Of a stretch of DNA of 64,000 nt, positions 9,972 through 18,924 are shown piece by piece. This stretch comes from Bacillota bacterium (GTDB taxonomy: Bacteria; Bacillota; Clostridia; Lachnospirales; Lachnospiraceae): positions 1 to 64,000 of the forward strand of contig JAFADH010000332.1 in NCBI GenBank assembly GCA_023424995.1, written 5' to 3'. The translations under genes were made by a program, and so were the position numbers. The notes beneath the pieces were generated by a model. The model was not told the origin of the DNA. It saw only the letters and a list, made by a program, of their open reading frames with translations, and searched no databases. Each line of letters begins with the position of its first letter. The first letter of the stretch is position 1.

Positions 9972-10724
9972 ATGAAATTTATATCATGGAATGTTAATGG
10001 GCTTAGAGCTTGCCTGAATAAAGGCTTTGCGGATTTTTTCCGTGAAGCGGACGCCGATTTCTTCTGTCTTCAGGAGACGAAGCTGCAGCCCGAACAGGTG
10101 GAGATTGCATTCGAAGGCTATCACCAGTACTTTAATTCGGCGGTTAAGAAGGGATATTCCGGAACTGCCGTATTCTGCAGGAAGGAACCAATAAAGGTCA
10201 GCTATGACCTGGGGATGGACAAGCATAATGAGGAAGGCAGAGTGATCACCCTGGAGTACGAGGACTTCTATCTGGTTACCGTATATACGCCGAACTCCCA
10301 GCATGAGCTGGCCAGACTTGGTTACCGTATGGAGTGGGAGGATGATTTCCGCGCCTATCTGCTGGAGCTGGACAGGAAGAAACCGGTGATCATCTGCGGA
10401 GACCTGAACGTAGCCCACAAGGAGATCGATCTGAAGAATCCCAAGTCCAATACCAAGAATGCCGGCTTTACGCCTCAGGAACGGGAGAAGATGACGACCC
10501 TTCTTGACAGCGGCTTCATCGATACCTTCCGTTATAAATATCCCGATGCAAAGGACGCGTATACCTGGTGGTCCTATATGTTCAAGGCCAGAGAGAAGAA
10601 TGTGGGCTGGCGTATCGATTATTTTCTTGCATCAAGACGGCTGGAAGACCGGATCGAAGATGCCGTCATTCATTGCAGCGTAATGGGCAGCGACCACTGT
10701 CCGGTGGAGCTGATTTTAAAATAG
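9972..10724 (+). CDS. xth: Exodeoxyribonuclease III
   Basis: The 250-residue enzyme is an AP endonuclease and 3'-5' exonuclease of base-excision repair. Signature segments are complete: MKFISWNVNGLRAC, FFCLQETKL with the metal-binding Glu, VTVYTPNSQ, CGDLNVAHKEIDL with the catalytic Asp-Asn pair, and the C-terminal SDHCPVEL. Length matches the Firmicutes ExoA form. An in-frame ATG at 9939 exists; AAAGGATGGGAAG before ATG 9972 and family alignment favour 9972. Confidence 0.94.
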   Translation: MKFISWNVNGLRACLNKGFADFFREADADFFCLQETKLQPEQVEIAFEGYHQYFNSAVKKGYSGTAVFCRKEPIKVSYDLGMDKHNEEGRVITLEYEDFYLVTVYTPNSQHELARLGYRMEWEDDFRAYLLELDRKKPVIICGDLNVAHKEIDLKNPKSNTKNAGFTPQEREKMTTLLDSGFIDTFRYKYPDAKDAYTWWSYMFKAREKNVGWRIDYFLASRRLEDRIEDAVIHCSVMGSDHCPVELILK

Positions 10725-10851
10725 TCAATAAGTCGCATATTATGCCGGAATGTCAATATATGTATCGCTCATGCTTGTAATTATATATAAAAATAGTTAT
10801 ACTGCATATAAAGCTTATAATAGCACTAACGCAAACGGGGGATAAAATTCC

Positions 10852-11922
10852 ATGGAGGCAGTGAGAATTAGAACAGACCAGGCTAAGTCTGGAATGACAG
10901 TCGCATCGGATATATATAACTCAGGAGACCAGCTCATTATAACCAAGAACACGATATTGGATGAACGGATGATTGACAAGCTGCGCTATTATAACATCTA
11001 TGGCATATTGATATATAAACTGGATGATGCCAGGGCGGTAAAGGAAGAATCTTATATCGAGGTGCTCCGCAGCACGCAGGAATTCAAGCGCTTTAACCGT
11101 ACCTTTGTAGACACGGTAAGCAATGTGGAAAATAGCTTTACCGAAGTGCTCTATGGACAGAAGGAGCTGAATATAGAAGAGCTGCTGGCGGATACGGACC
11201 GTATATTAAGAGAAGGACGCAACGGGGTCCATATTCTGGAGATGCTTCATGGGATTCGCAATTATGATGACTTGACCTTTGTCCACTCCCTGAATGTGTC
11301 GATTATCTGCAGCGTATTCGCAAGCTGGCTGAAATTGTCACAGGAGGATGCCAGGATACTGACCCTGGGCGGGATGGTTCATGATATCGGCAAGATGCTG
11401 GTGCCAAAGGAGATTATTACGAAGGCGGGCAGACTGACCGAACAGGAATTTAAGATAATGCAGTCCCATACGGTGAAGGGATATCAGGCGATTAAAGATT
11501 CACAGCTGGATATTCGGGTAAAATATGCGGTACTGATGCATCATGAACGGTGTGACGGCTCCGGATACCCCAACGGGTTTACGGCGGATAAAATCCATAA
11601 GTTTGCCAAGATTATCGCAATCGCTGATGTATATGATGCCATGACCTCCAACCGGCATTACCGGAATGCAATCTGTCCCTTTGAGGTAGTTGCTAATTTT
11701 GAACGGGACGGCTTCCTGCTCTTTGATCCGGGATATCTGATGACCTTCCTGGAACATATCGTCAACTCTTACATGCACAATGCTGTTCGTCTGAATGACG
11801 GCCGTGAGGGCGAGGTGATCATGATAAACAAGCTGGCATTATCAAGACCTGTGATACGTGTCGGTTCCGGTTTTGTTGACTTATCCAAGGATCATAAATT
11901 AAAAATCGTTGAGATCATATAA
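10852..11922 (+). CDS. HD-GYP domain phosphodiesterase
   Basis: This 356-residue protein has an N-terminal segment of about 120 residues typical of HD-GYP proteins (ASDIYNSGDQLIITKNTILDE) and a C-terminal HD-GYP domain. The metal site is intact: VHSLNVS, MVHDIGKMLVPKEII, SHTVKGYQ, MHHERCDGSGYPNGF, and AIADVYDAMTSNRHYR. The extended GYP motif is the hallmark of cyclic-di-GMP phosphodiesterases, so it probably degrades c-di-GMP. There is no membrane segment or receiver domain. Its last eight bases overlap the convergent azlD gene. Confidence 0.88.
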   Translation: MEAVRIRTDQAKSGMTVASDIYNSGDQLIITKNTILDERMIDKLRYYNIYGILIYKLDDARAVKEESYIEVLRSTQEFKRFNRTFVDTVSNVENSFTEVLYGQKELNIEELLADTDRILREGRNGVHILEMLHGIRNYDDLTFVHSLNVSIICSVFASWLKLSQEDARILTLGGMVHDIGKMLVPKEIITKAGRLTEQEFKIMQSHTVKGYQAIKDSQLDIRVKYAVLMHHERCDGSGYPNGFTADKIHKFAKIIAIADVYDAMTSNRHYRNAICPFEVVANFERDGFLLFDPGYLMTFLEHIVNSYMHNAVRLNDGREGEVIMINKLALSRPVIRVGSGFVDLSKDHKLKIVEII

Positions 11923-12250
11923 ATACATATTGAATCAAGACCATATAGAGAAGAGCACCGCCTCCTATGCTGAGAAGGGTGTTCTTTTTCCATATATGAA
12001 GCGCCATGATAAGGAGGATGCTGACAGCCTCCGGTATGCCGTAGGGTGTCCGTGTTATTGAGGTATCCTTAAGACAGTAGACCACCAGCATGCCGATGAT
12101 CGTAAAGGGCAGTACATCTGCCAGATATTTTATGTATTTAGGAATCCTGCGGTTCTCCGGGAATAACAAAAAAGGGAGGGCTCGAGTAAGCACAGTGCCG
12201 AGTGTTACCACCCCGAAGAAGACGAATAATTCTATTGTATTGTAATCCAT
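11915..12250 (-). CDS. azlD: AzlD-type branched-chain amino acid exporter subunit
   Basis: A 111-residue protein with four hydrophobic segments, matching the AzlD family (VTLGTVLTRALPFLLFP, PKYIKYLADVLPFTIIGMLVVYCL). AzlC and AzlD form a two-component exporter for branched-chain amino acids and analogues such as azaleucine. It lies 31 bases downstream of azlC on the same strand, the usual arrangement. The 3' end overlaps the convergent HD-GYP gene by eight bases. Confidence 0.85.
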   Translation of the reverse strand: MDYNTIELFVFFGVVTLGTVLTRALPFLLFPENRRIPKYIKYLADVLPFTIIGMLVVYCLKDTSITRTPYGIPEAVSILLIMALHIWKKNTLLSIGGGALLYMVLIQYVFI

Positions 12251-12281
12251 ACGATCCTCCGATCAACTCTCCGGTTATATG

Positions 12282-13013
12282 TCAATTAACCTTCTCCGGT
12301 GCTTCTTTCGATACCGCCTCCCGGTCTTTTCTTTCCAGGGGCTTTTTTAATACCGTTACCAGAATCAATATCATGGCCATGGCTGGGATGATAAAATCTG
12401 AGGCTCCGAAGACGAGCCTGCAGGATATGGCGCTGACGATACCGATAACAGCCGGAATATGATTCTTTGCCGTATGCCATTGGTTGATCAGAATTACAAC
12501 AAACAAAGCCGTCAGCACGAAATCAATCCCTCCGGTATTAAAATGTACCATGCTTCCGAGAACTCCTCCGATAACGGAGCCTGCCACCCAGTAGAGCTGG
12601 TTCAGCAGGGAGATAAGGAAATAGAACCACCTGCGTTCTATATTCTCAGGAACCTTGGCGGAGCAGACGATGGAGAAGGTTTCATCCGTAAGGGAGAATA
12701 TGAGGTAGGGCTTTAGCCTGCCGGTGCCGCGGTATTCCTTCAGCATGGAGATTCCGTAGAATATATGTCTGGCATTCACAGCCAGTGTCATAAGGAAAGC
12801 ACCCAATGGGTCAAAGCCTGCAGCCAGAAGGGCTACGGATACGAACTGCATGGAGCCGGCATAGACGAATATACTGGCAATCATGATCCAGAACAGAGAG
12901 AAGCCCTTGCTGTCCATCAGGATCCCGTAGGCAGCGCCTAATACCAGATATCCTGTCAGTACGGGGATTGTATAAGGAAGAGCAGCCCGCAGGGCTGCTT
13001 TTATTTGCTTCAT
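12282..13013 (-). CDS. azlC: AzlC-type branched-chain amino acid permease
   Basis: This 243-residue integral membrane protein is the large subunit of the AzlCD exporter. It has the family's GxxxGxxxxxxGFSLFWxxxxSxxVYAGSMQFV N-terminal pattern, the NARHIFYGISML motif and the TDETFSI motif. ACAGGAG lies seven bases before the ATG. The gene heads the azlCD operon. No Lrp-type regulator is adjacent, unlike in Bacillus subtilis. Confidence 0.9.
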   Translation of the reverse strand: MKQIKAALRAALPYTIPVLTGYLVLGAAYGILMDSKGFSLFWIMIASIFVYAGSMQFVSVALLAAGFDPLGAFLMTLAVNARHIFYGISMLKEYRGTGRLKPYLIFSLTDETFSIVCSAKVPENIERRWFYFLISLLNQLYWVAGSVIGGVLGSMVHFNTGGIDFVLTALFVVILINQWHTAKNHIPAVIGIVSAISCRLVFGASDFIIPAMAMILILVTVLKKPLERKDREAVSKEAPEKVN

Positions 13014-13099
13014 AATAAAACTCCTGTCTTTGCTGTACCGCTTGAATATAGTAAGTTCCGATCTGTTATCCGGGAATAGCTTCTATCCGGTCCATTAGG

Positions 13100-13501
13100 T
13101 TATCTCTTGGAGGAACCGGAGTATACCGGTGTAAAATCTGAACTGTCCGCACAGACAAAACCGGAAAACCGGTCCACCAGCTTATCAAAGTGAGGAGTAA
13201 CCACAGGAAGGTCGGTATCGCAAAGGCTGATGGCGAAGATGGTTTTTATATTGCGGTTTTTTATGAAAGCAGCATCGGAAGGGTCTTTAAAGTCAGGTGC
13301 CAGAGGTTCAAAATCCACAAAGTTCTGATTGGATAACTCCAGCTCCACGATATTCATATCCTCCCATAGTTGAATAGTGAATTCCTTCTCCTCCTCAAAA
13401 AGGGAAGCAATATCCCTGGCATTTACCTGGGATGAGGTCATATAAAGAAGGTCAATGTATTGTTTAAAATCCTTTTGATTGCCTTTATTCTTAGCTTTCA
13501 T
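13100..13501 (-). CDS. Hypothetical acidic protein
   Basis: A 133-residue soluble protein without recognised motifs, rich in Asp, Glu and Phe. The central LWEDMNIVELELSNQNFVDFEPL and the ISLCDTDLPVVTPHFDKLVD segments look like a compact alpha/beta fold. Two closely spaced ATGs are possible; AAAGG sits nine bases before ATG 13501 and only three before 13507, so 13501 is preferred. It is separated from azlC and runs alone. No function can be offered. Confidence 0.6.
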   Translation of the reverse strand: MKAKNKGNQKDFKQYIDLLYMTSSQVNARDIASLFEEEKEFTIQLWEDMNIVELELSNQNFVDFEPLAPDFKDPSDAAFIKNRNIKTIFAISLCDTDLPVVTPHFDKLVDRFSGFVCADSSDFTPVYSGSSKR

Positions 13502-13683
13502 TGTCATTATCCTTTCAGGACGATAGGATGGAAATTGACTTGTCCCGTGTCATATAAAAAGTATCCCAATAATTATAATATAATACTAAAGTATTAGCAA
13601 TCCCTTTAAAGTATCTGTTTGCTGACATAGGAATGACAAATTAGATAATTATTATTGATTCAGTAAGTTAAAAGGAGGTCTAT

Positions 13684-15048
13684 ATGAGATATTTAAGAAG
13701 AGTTTTATATCTGCTTTTAATCATAGCACTGATTATAAATACTGTAATTCCGCTGCAGAGAGCGGAGGCGGCTTCCAAATACGGAGTAATAATAGGCGAT
13801 AAAGCCTATAACTATAAGCTGTATAGCAATCTGACAGTGATATCACCGTCAGGGAATATCATGGTAAGGGCTTACAGTCTGTGCAAAGCATTGGGATTAA
13901 CCTATTCCTATGATAAAGAAACCAGGAAGCTTACGATTAAAAATCCGAACAATGGGAAATACCTTGTGTATACCAGAGGAAGCAAGACATTTTATTACTA
14001 TTCCGGCGAAAAGGCAAAGCCTGCTTCTAAGACAGCCACATATAAATGCTATTATGACAGCGGCTCAAAAAGCAATGTAATTCATGCTTCTACGTTAAGC
14101 TACATAGTCAGCTATAATTATTATAAAGATGTATCAAAGCATTATTACGGCAAGATGGGTTATAAGGGCATCTTCTCCTATAGCATCAACAGCTACAGCA
14201 GCTATGATATTCCCATAACTGATGCCGTAATCGACTATGTAAATGCCAAGACCTATAAATCAGCGAAGGAGCTTCTGGATGCGGTCCGTCTAAACATGAT
14301 TATGCGGAAGAGCGGAATTATTTTAAAAACCAACCGGGCAGTCATGAATGAGATAGGCTCCTCCAGCACCATACTGGATGTTATACTGGGAATAGACAGT
14401 AAGGATACCTCCAAGGATGCAGATTATCTTTCCCTGTTAATTGACAACATTGAGCAGAAATGGTCTTATACCAATAAAAAATTGGTCTATCCGGATGGCC
14501 GTGAAGAAATTGTTAATTCCGGCAGTGACCCCGCAACCCTTACCATTAATATTAAATATGAATCCACCTTAAAGCAGGAACGGATAGTGGACAGCTTGAC
14601 GGCAAGGATCATAAAATCCTTAAAGCTGACCGATGCAACGGATTATGAGAAGGTGAAGAAGATCCATGACTATATCATAAATCTTGCACAATATGACACC
14701 ACTTATATCAGATCCTCAGCTTATGATATTCTTGTGCATAAAACCGCCGTCTGCGAAGGATATACACTGGCGGCATACCGCCTGTTCACCGATGCGGGGC
14801 TGGAAAGCAGGATAATCATCGGGAAGGCAAAAGGTGAGGATCACGCCTGGAATATCGTAAAGGTGGATGGGCAGTGGTACAACATCGACCTGACCTGGGA
14901 CGATCCGATCAGCAGTACGGGAAAGCCGGTATTGCGTTATGATTATTTCTTAAAGAATGAAGCGGACTTTAAGGACCATAAGCGGCTTGACCAATATAAT
15001 ACCGCACTTTTTAAAGCAACGTATCCCATTGCCAAGAAGAGCTATTGA
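13684..15048 (+). CDS. Secreted transglutaminase-like protein
   Basis: A 454-residue exported protein with a signal peptide (RRVLYLLLIIALIINTVIPLQRAEAA). The first 100 residues after it resemble the copper-amine-oxidase N-terminal-like domain often found on clostridial surface proteins (NIMVRAYSLCKALGLTYSYDKETRKLTIK). The C-terminal third is a transglutaminase/protease-like domain with the catalytic triad visible: VCEGYTLAAYRLF (Cys), DHAWNIV (His) and YNIDLTWDDP (Asp). Proteins of this type act at the cell surface as peptidases or crosslinkers, but the substrate is unknown. AGGAGG precedes the ATG. Confidence 0.82.
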   Translation: MRYLRRVLYLLLIIALIINTVIPLQRAEAASKYGVIIGDKAYNYKLYSNLTVISPSGNIMVRAYSLCKALGLTYSYDKETRKLTIKNPNNGKYLVYTRGSKTFYYYSGEKAKPASKTATYKCYYDSGSKSNVIHASTLSYIVSYNYYKDVSKHYYGKMGYKGIFSYSINSYSSYDIPITDAVIDYVNAKTYKSAKELLDAVRLNMIMRKSGIILKTNRAVMNEIGSSSTILDVILGIDSKDTSKDADYLSLLIDNIEQKWSYTNKKLVYPDGREEIVNSGSDPATLTINIKYESTLKQERIVDSLTARIIKSLKLTDATDYEKVKKIHDYIINLAQYDTTYIRSSAYDILVHKTAVCEGYTLAAYRLFTDAGLESRIIIGKAKGEDHAWNIVKVDGQWYNIDLTWDDPISSTGKPVLRYDYFLKNEADFKDHKRLDQYNTALFKATYPIAKKSY

Positions 15049-15230
15049 TTGCAGATATACACAATTAAATGACAGGTGCCTGAACGGAATTTATTTTATT
15101 TATACTTGTAATCAGGTATAAAAAGGAATATACTTATCTGCAATATAAGATATTGTGCTTCTTTTTAATTCATATAAATATTATTCATAAATGTGGCGGT
15201 ATCTTAATGAACCGTACACGGGATAATATA

Positions 15231-15340
15231 AGTTATCAGAAGTTGCATTCCAAACTTCTGATAAAAGGCGCTGTTCTTGCGCCGTGCATCTCGATTATCG
15301 GAATTTCAATTCCGATAATATAAGTTATCGGAAGCTGCAT
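15231..15340 (+). repeat. Intergenic two-hairpin repeat, copy 1
   Basis: The 438-base gap 15049-15486 holds no gene but carries a compact structured element. Stem 1 is a perfect 12-bp repeat (TTATCAGAAGTT at 15233-15244 with AACTTCTGATAA at 15253-15264). Stem 2 is GGCGC/GCGCC at 15267-15283, followed by GTGCAT. A third stem (TTATCGGAATT/AATTCCGATAA, 15295-15318) follows, then a partial second copy of the left arm at 15321-15340. A closely similar element lies at 37350-37406 and a decayed one near 47464. Confidence 0.7.
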
Positions 15341-15486
15341 CACTCATGTGGCTCGGGAGGCATAATATTAAAAATCTGCTTTGATCCTTTGTGACAGAGA
15401 CGGTATTAGTCATTTCATTAAATGATGTCTTTTTTGTCTGCGATCAAAAGCGGATGAGAAAGACTTTTTTATTGGAGGCAGCAATT

Positions 15487-16320
15487 ATGAGCAGCAGGTA
15501 TACCATACAATCCTTTCTGGAAGCAAAGCATAAGAAAGAGAAGATCACCATGTTAACTGCCTATGATTACTCCATGGCACAGCTCATCGACAGCAGCGGG
15601 ATCGATGCTGTTCTTGTGGGGGATTCTCTGGGTATGGTGGTACAGGGGCATGAGAATACCCTGGAGGTGACCATGGACCATATGGTCTATCATTGCCGGT
15701 GTGTATCCCGGGGAGTGAAGGATGCTTTTATCGTAGGTGATATGCCGTTCTTATCCTATCATATCAGTACCGAAGAAGCCGTGCGCAACGCAGGCCGCCT
15801 GATCCGGGAGGGGAAGGCAGGTGCAGTAAAGCTGGAGGGCGGTAAGAATATGATCGCGCCTGTTAAGGCAATCGTAAGAGCTCAGATTCCTGTGATGGGA
15901 CATATCGGATTAACTCCCCAGTCCGTTAATATTCTGGGAGGCTTTAAGGTACAGGGGAAGGAAGAAGCCCAGGCAAAGTCACTGATCGAGGACGCGCTCG
16001 CTCTGGAAGAAGCGGGAGTATTCAGTATTGTCCTTGAAGCAGTTCCGGAGGAGCTGGCCAAAATCATAACGGAGAAGGTCGGTGTTCCCACGATCGGAAT
16101 CGGAGCGGGCCGCTATTGCGACGGCCAGATACTGGTGATCAATGATATCCTGGGAATGTATTCTGATTTCACTCCAAAGTTTGTAAAGCAGTATGCCAAT
16201 TTAAAGAATGCGATCAATGATGCCTTGACCGGATATATTCAGGAAGTGAAAACAGGACAGTTCCCGGAGGAAAAGCATACCTTCACCATTGACGAAGCAG
16301 TACTGACGAAGCTCTATTAA
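15487..16320 (+). CDS. panB: 3-methyl-2-oxobutanoate hydroxymethyltransferase
   Basis: The 277-residue PanB transfers a hydroxymethyl group from methylenetetrahydrofolate to 2-oxoisovalerate, giving ketopantoate. The family signatures are present: [49 protein letters not shown] and [20 protein letters not shown], including metal- and substrate-binding Asp and Glu residues. The open frame starts at 15391, but GGAGG at 15474-15478 and family length support ATG 15487. It heads the pantothenate/CoA cluster panB-panC-coaB-coaC. Ketopantoate reductase (panE) is not in the window. Confidence 0.96.
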   Translation: MSSRYTIQSFLEAKHKKEKITMLTAYDYSMAQLIDSSGIDAVLVGDSLGMVVQGHENTLEVTMDHMVYHCRCVSRGVKDAFIVGDMPFLSYHISTEEAVRNAGRLIREGKAGAVKLEGGKNMIAPVKAIVRAQIPVMGHIGLTPQSVNILGGFKVQGKEEAQAKSLIEDALALEEAGVFSIVLEAVPEELAKIITEKVGVPTIGIGAGRYCDGQILVINDILGMYSDFTPKFVKQYANLKNAINDALTGYIQEVKTGQFPEEKHTFTIDEAVLTKLY

Positions 16321-16467
16321 AAATAGCAGTAATAATAAAATCCAAAAGTGAAAGAGCTCCTTACAGTTATCATACCGTACAGGGCTATACAGAACTATAC
16401 AGAACAATCCGGAAGGAGCTTATATGAACACATATATGACAGATAGATTATTACACGGAGGATGGCG

Positions 16468-17340
16468 ATGAGTCTGGTAAGAACAATCAAAGAATTACAC
16501 AATTGGCTGGAAAGCAGCAACAGAAGGAATTTGTCACTGGGTTTTGTTCCCACCATGGGATATCTGCACGAGGGTCATCTGTCATTGATCAGACAGGCAA
16601 AGGCAGATAACGGGATAGTTGCGGTCAGTATCTTTGTGAATCCCACCCAGTTTGGTCCGGGCGAAGATTATGAGAAATATCCCCGGGATATCGAACGTGA
16701 CTATAAGCTTGCCATGGAAGCCGGTGCGGATGTTATCTTTTATCCGGAGGTAAATGAAATCTATCTGCCGGGTGCAGCTGCGGAAGTGGAGGTAAAGGGC
16801 GAGCTTACAAAAAAATTATGCGGTGCCTCCAGACCCACACATTTTAAAGGAGTTACCACGGTGGTGAACATCCTGTTCAATATCATCCGTCCGGACCGGG
16901 CATATTTCGGACAGAAGGATGCCCAACAGGCAATTGTGATCCGGAGAATGGTACGTGACCTTCATATCCCCGTAGAGATCGTGGTCTGCCCCATCGTAAG
17001 GGAAGCCGACGGGCTTGCCTTGAGTTCAAGAAATGTATATCTGAAGCCGCAGGAGCGCAGCCAGGCCGTATCTCTTTACCGCGGATTGCAAAAGGCCCGC
17101 GAATACCTGGCATCGGGTACGGAGGGCAGTAACAGTACGGAAAGATTAAAAGATGTGATACGCCGGGAAATCCTGCAGGAATCCCTGGCTGATATAGAAT
17201 ATATCGAGATACTTGACAGCGAAACCTTAGACCAGATCAATACGATTGATGCCGGGCGGAAGGTGCTGGCAGTGCTGGCAGTCAGATTCGGTAATACCAG
17301 GCTGATTGATAATATGGTGTTGGAAAAGGGGAGCAGGTAA
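16468..17340 (+). CDS. panC: Pantothenate synthetase
   Basis: The 290-residue PanC condenses pantoate with beta-alanine at the cost of ATP. The signature PTMGYLHEGHLSLI (HIGH-like) and the FVNPTQFGPGEDYEKYPR, YFGQKDAQQ and LALSSRNVYL motifs are intact. ATG 16468 is six bases after GGAGG, whereas ATG 16462 is too close to it. About 147 bases separate it from panB, and it ends one base before coaB. No panD gene, which would supply beta-alanine by aspartate decarboxylation, lies in this cluster. Confidence 0.96.
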   Translation: MSLVRTIKELHNWLESSNRRNLSLGFVPTMGYLHEGHLSLIRQAKADNGIVAVSIFVNPTQFGPGEDYEKYPRDIERDYKLAMEAGADVIFYPEVNEIYLPGAAAEVEVKGELTKKLCGASRPTHFKGVTTVVNILFNIIRPDRAYFGQKDAQQAIVIRRMVRDLHIPVEIVVCPIVREADGLALSSRNVYLKPQERSQAVSLYRGLQKAREYLASGTEGSNSTERLKDVIRREILQESLADIEYIEILDSETLDQINTIDAGRKVLAVLAVRFGNTRLIDNMVLEKGSR

Positions 17341-17341
17341 G

Positions 17342-18148
17342 ATGAAGATCATAATAACGGCAGGCAAAACCACAGAGCGGATAGATCCTGTCAGGAAGAT
17401 CACAAATTCCGCCACAGGGAGGCTCGGCAGCCTGATCGCTGAAGAATTCGCCGGACAAGGGAAGGACAGGATGGATCAGATCTATTATATCTGCGAGAAG
17501 GGGACTATTGTTCCCGAACTTAATTGCTTGGAGACTGTAACCGTAGAAGGAGTGAGTGGTGTGAAGGATAAGCTCACCGAACTTCTTACCTCCTATGAAA
17601 TCGATGCTGTAATTCATACCATGGCAGTAAGCGACTATACCGTAGACCGCTTAACCACAGAGGAAGGTCTCTCGGAGTTCCTTGCCGGCAGGCTTTCTTC
17701 TGTGAATAAGCATAATAATCAGGTGTTCCTGAGCGAACCGCTGCTGGCTGAATTTATCAGGTCCTGTATAAAAGAGAATGACCGTTTGCTTGACAATCGT
17801 AACAAGGTCGGTTCTAATATTGATAACCTGATACTTTCCATGAAGCAGACGCCCAAGCTGATCGGTTTGATCAAAGCCTTGCAGCCGTCAACCATACTTG
17901 TTGGTTTCAAGCTGCTGAAGGATGTGGAGAAGGAGGTGCTGATAGATACCGGATATGAACTGCTCCTTAAAAATAACTGTGATTTAGTGCTTGCCAATGA
18001 TTTAATGGATATTCGAGGCGACAGCCACACAGGGCTGCTTATTGCACCGGATAAATCGTATACATCCTATGGGACAAAGAGTGAAATTGCGTATGGTATA
18101 GTGAAAGAGGTCATGAAACTGATAAAAAAGAGGGGGAATCAGCCATGA
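17342..18148 (+). CDS. coaB: Phosphopantothenate-cysteine ligase, stand-alone
   Basis: This 268-residue protein matches the CoaB part of CoaBC as a separate polypeptide: ITAGKTTERIDPVRKITNSATGRLGSLIAEEF at the N-terminus, then AVSDYTVD and VGFKLLKDVE, then LVLANDL. The usual order in fused CoaBC is decarboxylase first and ligase second; here the ligase gene comes first and the decarboxylase gene follows it with an ATGA overlap. The frame is open from 17306, but that part lies within panC; ATG 17342 follows GGGGAGCAGG. This stand-alone type is known in several Firmicutes. Confidence 0.88.
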   Translation: MKIIITAGKTTERIDPVRKITNSATGRLGSLIAEEFAGQGKDRMDQIYYICEKGTIVPELNCLETVTVEGVSGVKDKLTELLTSYEIDAVIHTMAVSDYTVDRLTTEEGLSEFLAGRLSSVNKHNNQVFLSEPLLAEFIRSCIKENDRLLDNRNKVGSNIDNLILSMKQTPKLIGLIKALQPSTILVGFKLLKDVEKEVLIDTGYELLLKNNCDLVLANDLMDIRGDSHTGLLIAPDKSYTSYGTKSEIAYGIVKEVMKLIKKRGNQP

Positions 18149-18693
18149 AGAATATAATTCTGGGCGTAACGGGCAGTATTGCCGCTTATAAAGCTGCCGA
18201 TATTGTTAATATACTCACTAAGGAGGGTTATAATGTCGATGTGATTATGACAAAGGGAGGGATGGAATTTATCACGCCCCTGACCCTTCAGACACTTTCA
18301 AAAAACAGAGTTTATACCGATGTGTTCCAGGAGGACTATCCCCGGAATATAAAGCATATATCCCTTGCGAAGAAAGCCGATCTGCTGCTGATAGCTCCTG
18401 CTTCCGCCGACATCATAGGCAAGCTGGCGGGAGGGATAGCGGATGATATGCTCACCTCCGTCGTACTGGCGGTACGGGATATTCCGCGTTATATTGCTCC
18501 CGCCATGAATACGAATATGTATGAGAACCCGATCGTCCGGGATAACCTGCAAAAGCTCCGGGCATACGGCTTCCGAATTATTGAGCCGAAGGAAGCGCGG
18601 CTTGCCTGCGGGGACCTGGGTAAAGGTGCCCTGGCAGATGTGGATACGATTATAAAGACAGTAAAAGAAGCCATACCATCGGAGCCGGAATGA
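18145..18693 (+). CDS. coaC: Phosphopantothenoylcysteine decarboxylase, stand-alone
   Basis: A 182-residue flavoprotein of the HFCD family that decarboxylates phosphopantothenoylcysteine to 4'-phosphopantetheine. It shows the FMN-binding GVTGSIAAYKAADI, the active-site histidine in KHISLAKKADL, the APAMNTNMYENP loop and the ACGDLGKGALAD motif with its catalytic cysteine. The start codon overlaps the stop codon of coaB, so the two should be translationally coupled. It ends the pantothenate-to-CoA operon. Confidence 0.92.
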   Translation: MKNIILGVTGSIAAYKAADIVNILTKEGYNVDVIMTKGGMEFITPLTLQTLSKNRVYTDVFQEDYPRNIKHISLAKKADLLLIAPASADIIGKLAGGIADDMLTSVVLAVRDIPRYIAPAMNTNMYENPIVRDNLQKLRAYGFRIIEPKEARLACGDLGKGALADVDTIIKTVKEAIPSEPE

Positions 18694-18819
18694 TGAATCC
18701 GGGATCAGTCCATATGAATTATGCCGGCTAATGCTATGAATATGATAAAATTCAGTGCATAATTATTTAGATGATTATTTGACAATAAATGCATTATGAT
18801 TTATAATATATTATAAAAA

Positions 18820-18889
18820 TGTGATTTGATACACATTATAATATATAATTATGTGATAAATATCACATAAAAGTCTGCTATTATGTGAT
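18820..18889. promoter_or_regulatory. Iterated TGTGA operators before the ATPase gene
   Basis: An AT-rich stretch carries a near-perfect CRP/FNR-like palindrome TGTGATAAATATCACA at 18852-18867, with 9-bp arms TTATGTGAT/ATCACATAA. A second imperfect copy (TGTGATTTGATACACA, 18820-18835) and a half-site TTATGTGAT at 18881-18889 flank it. A further TGTGA lies just before the start codon. Confidence 0.55.
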
Positions 18890-18924
18890 TTTATATATAG
18901 TCTATAAAAATGTGAGGCGTTATA

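Noticed and set aside
16340..16430. Attenuator between panB and panC (GAGCTCCTT / AAGGAGCTT)
   Set aside because: The 9-bp arms are about 50 bases apart without a T-run, and one arm simply contains a ribosome-like purine stretch; the evidence is too weak.
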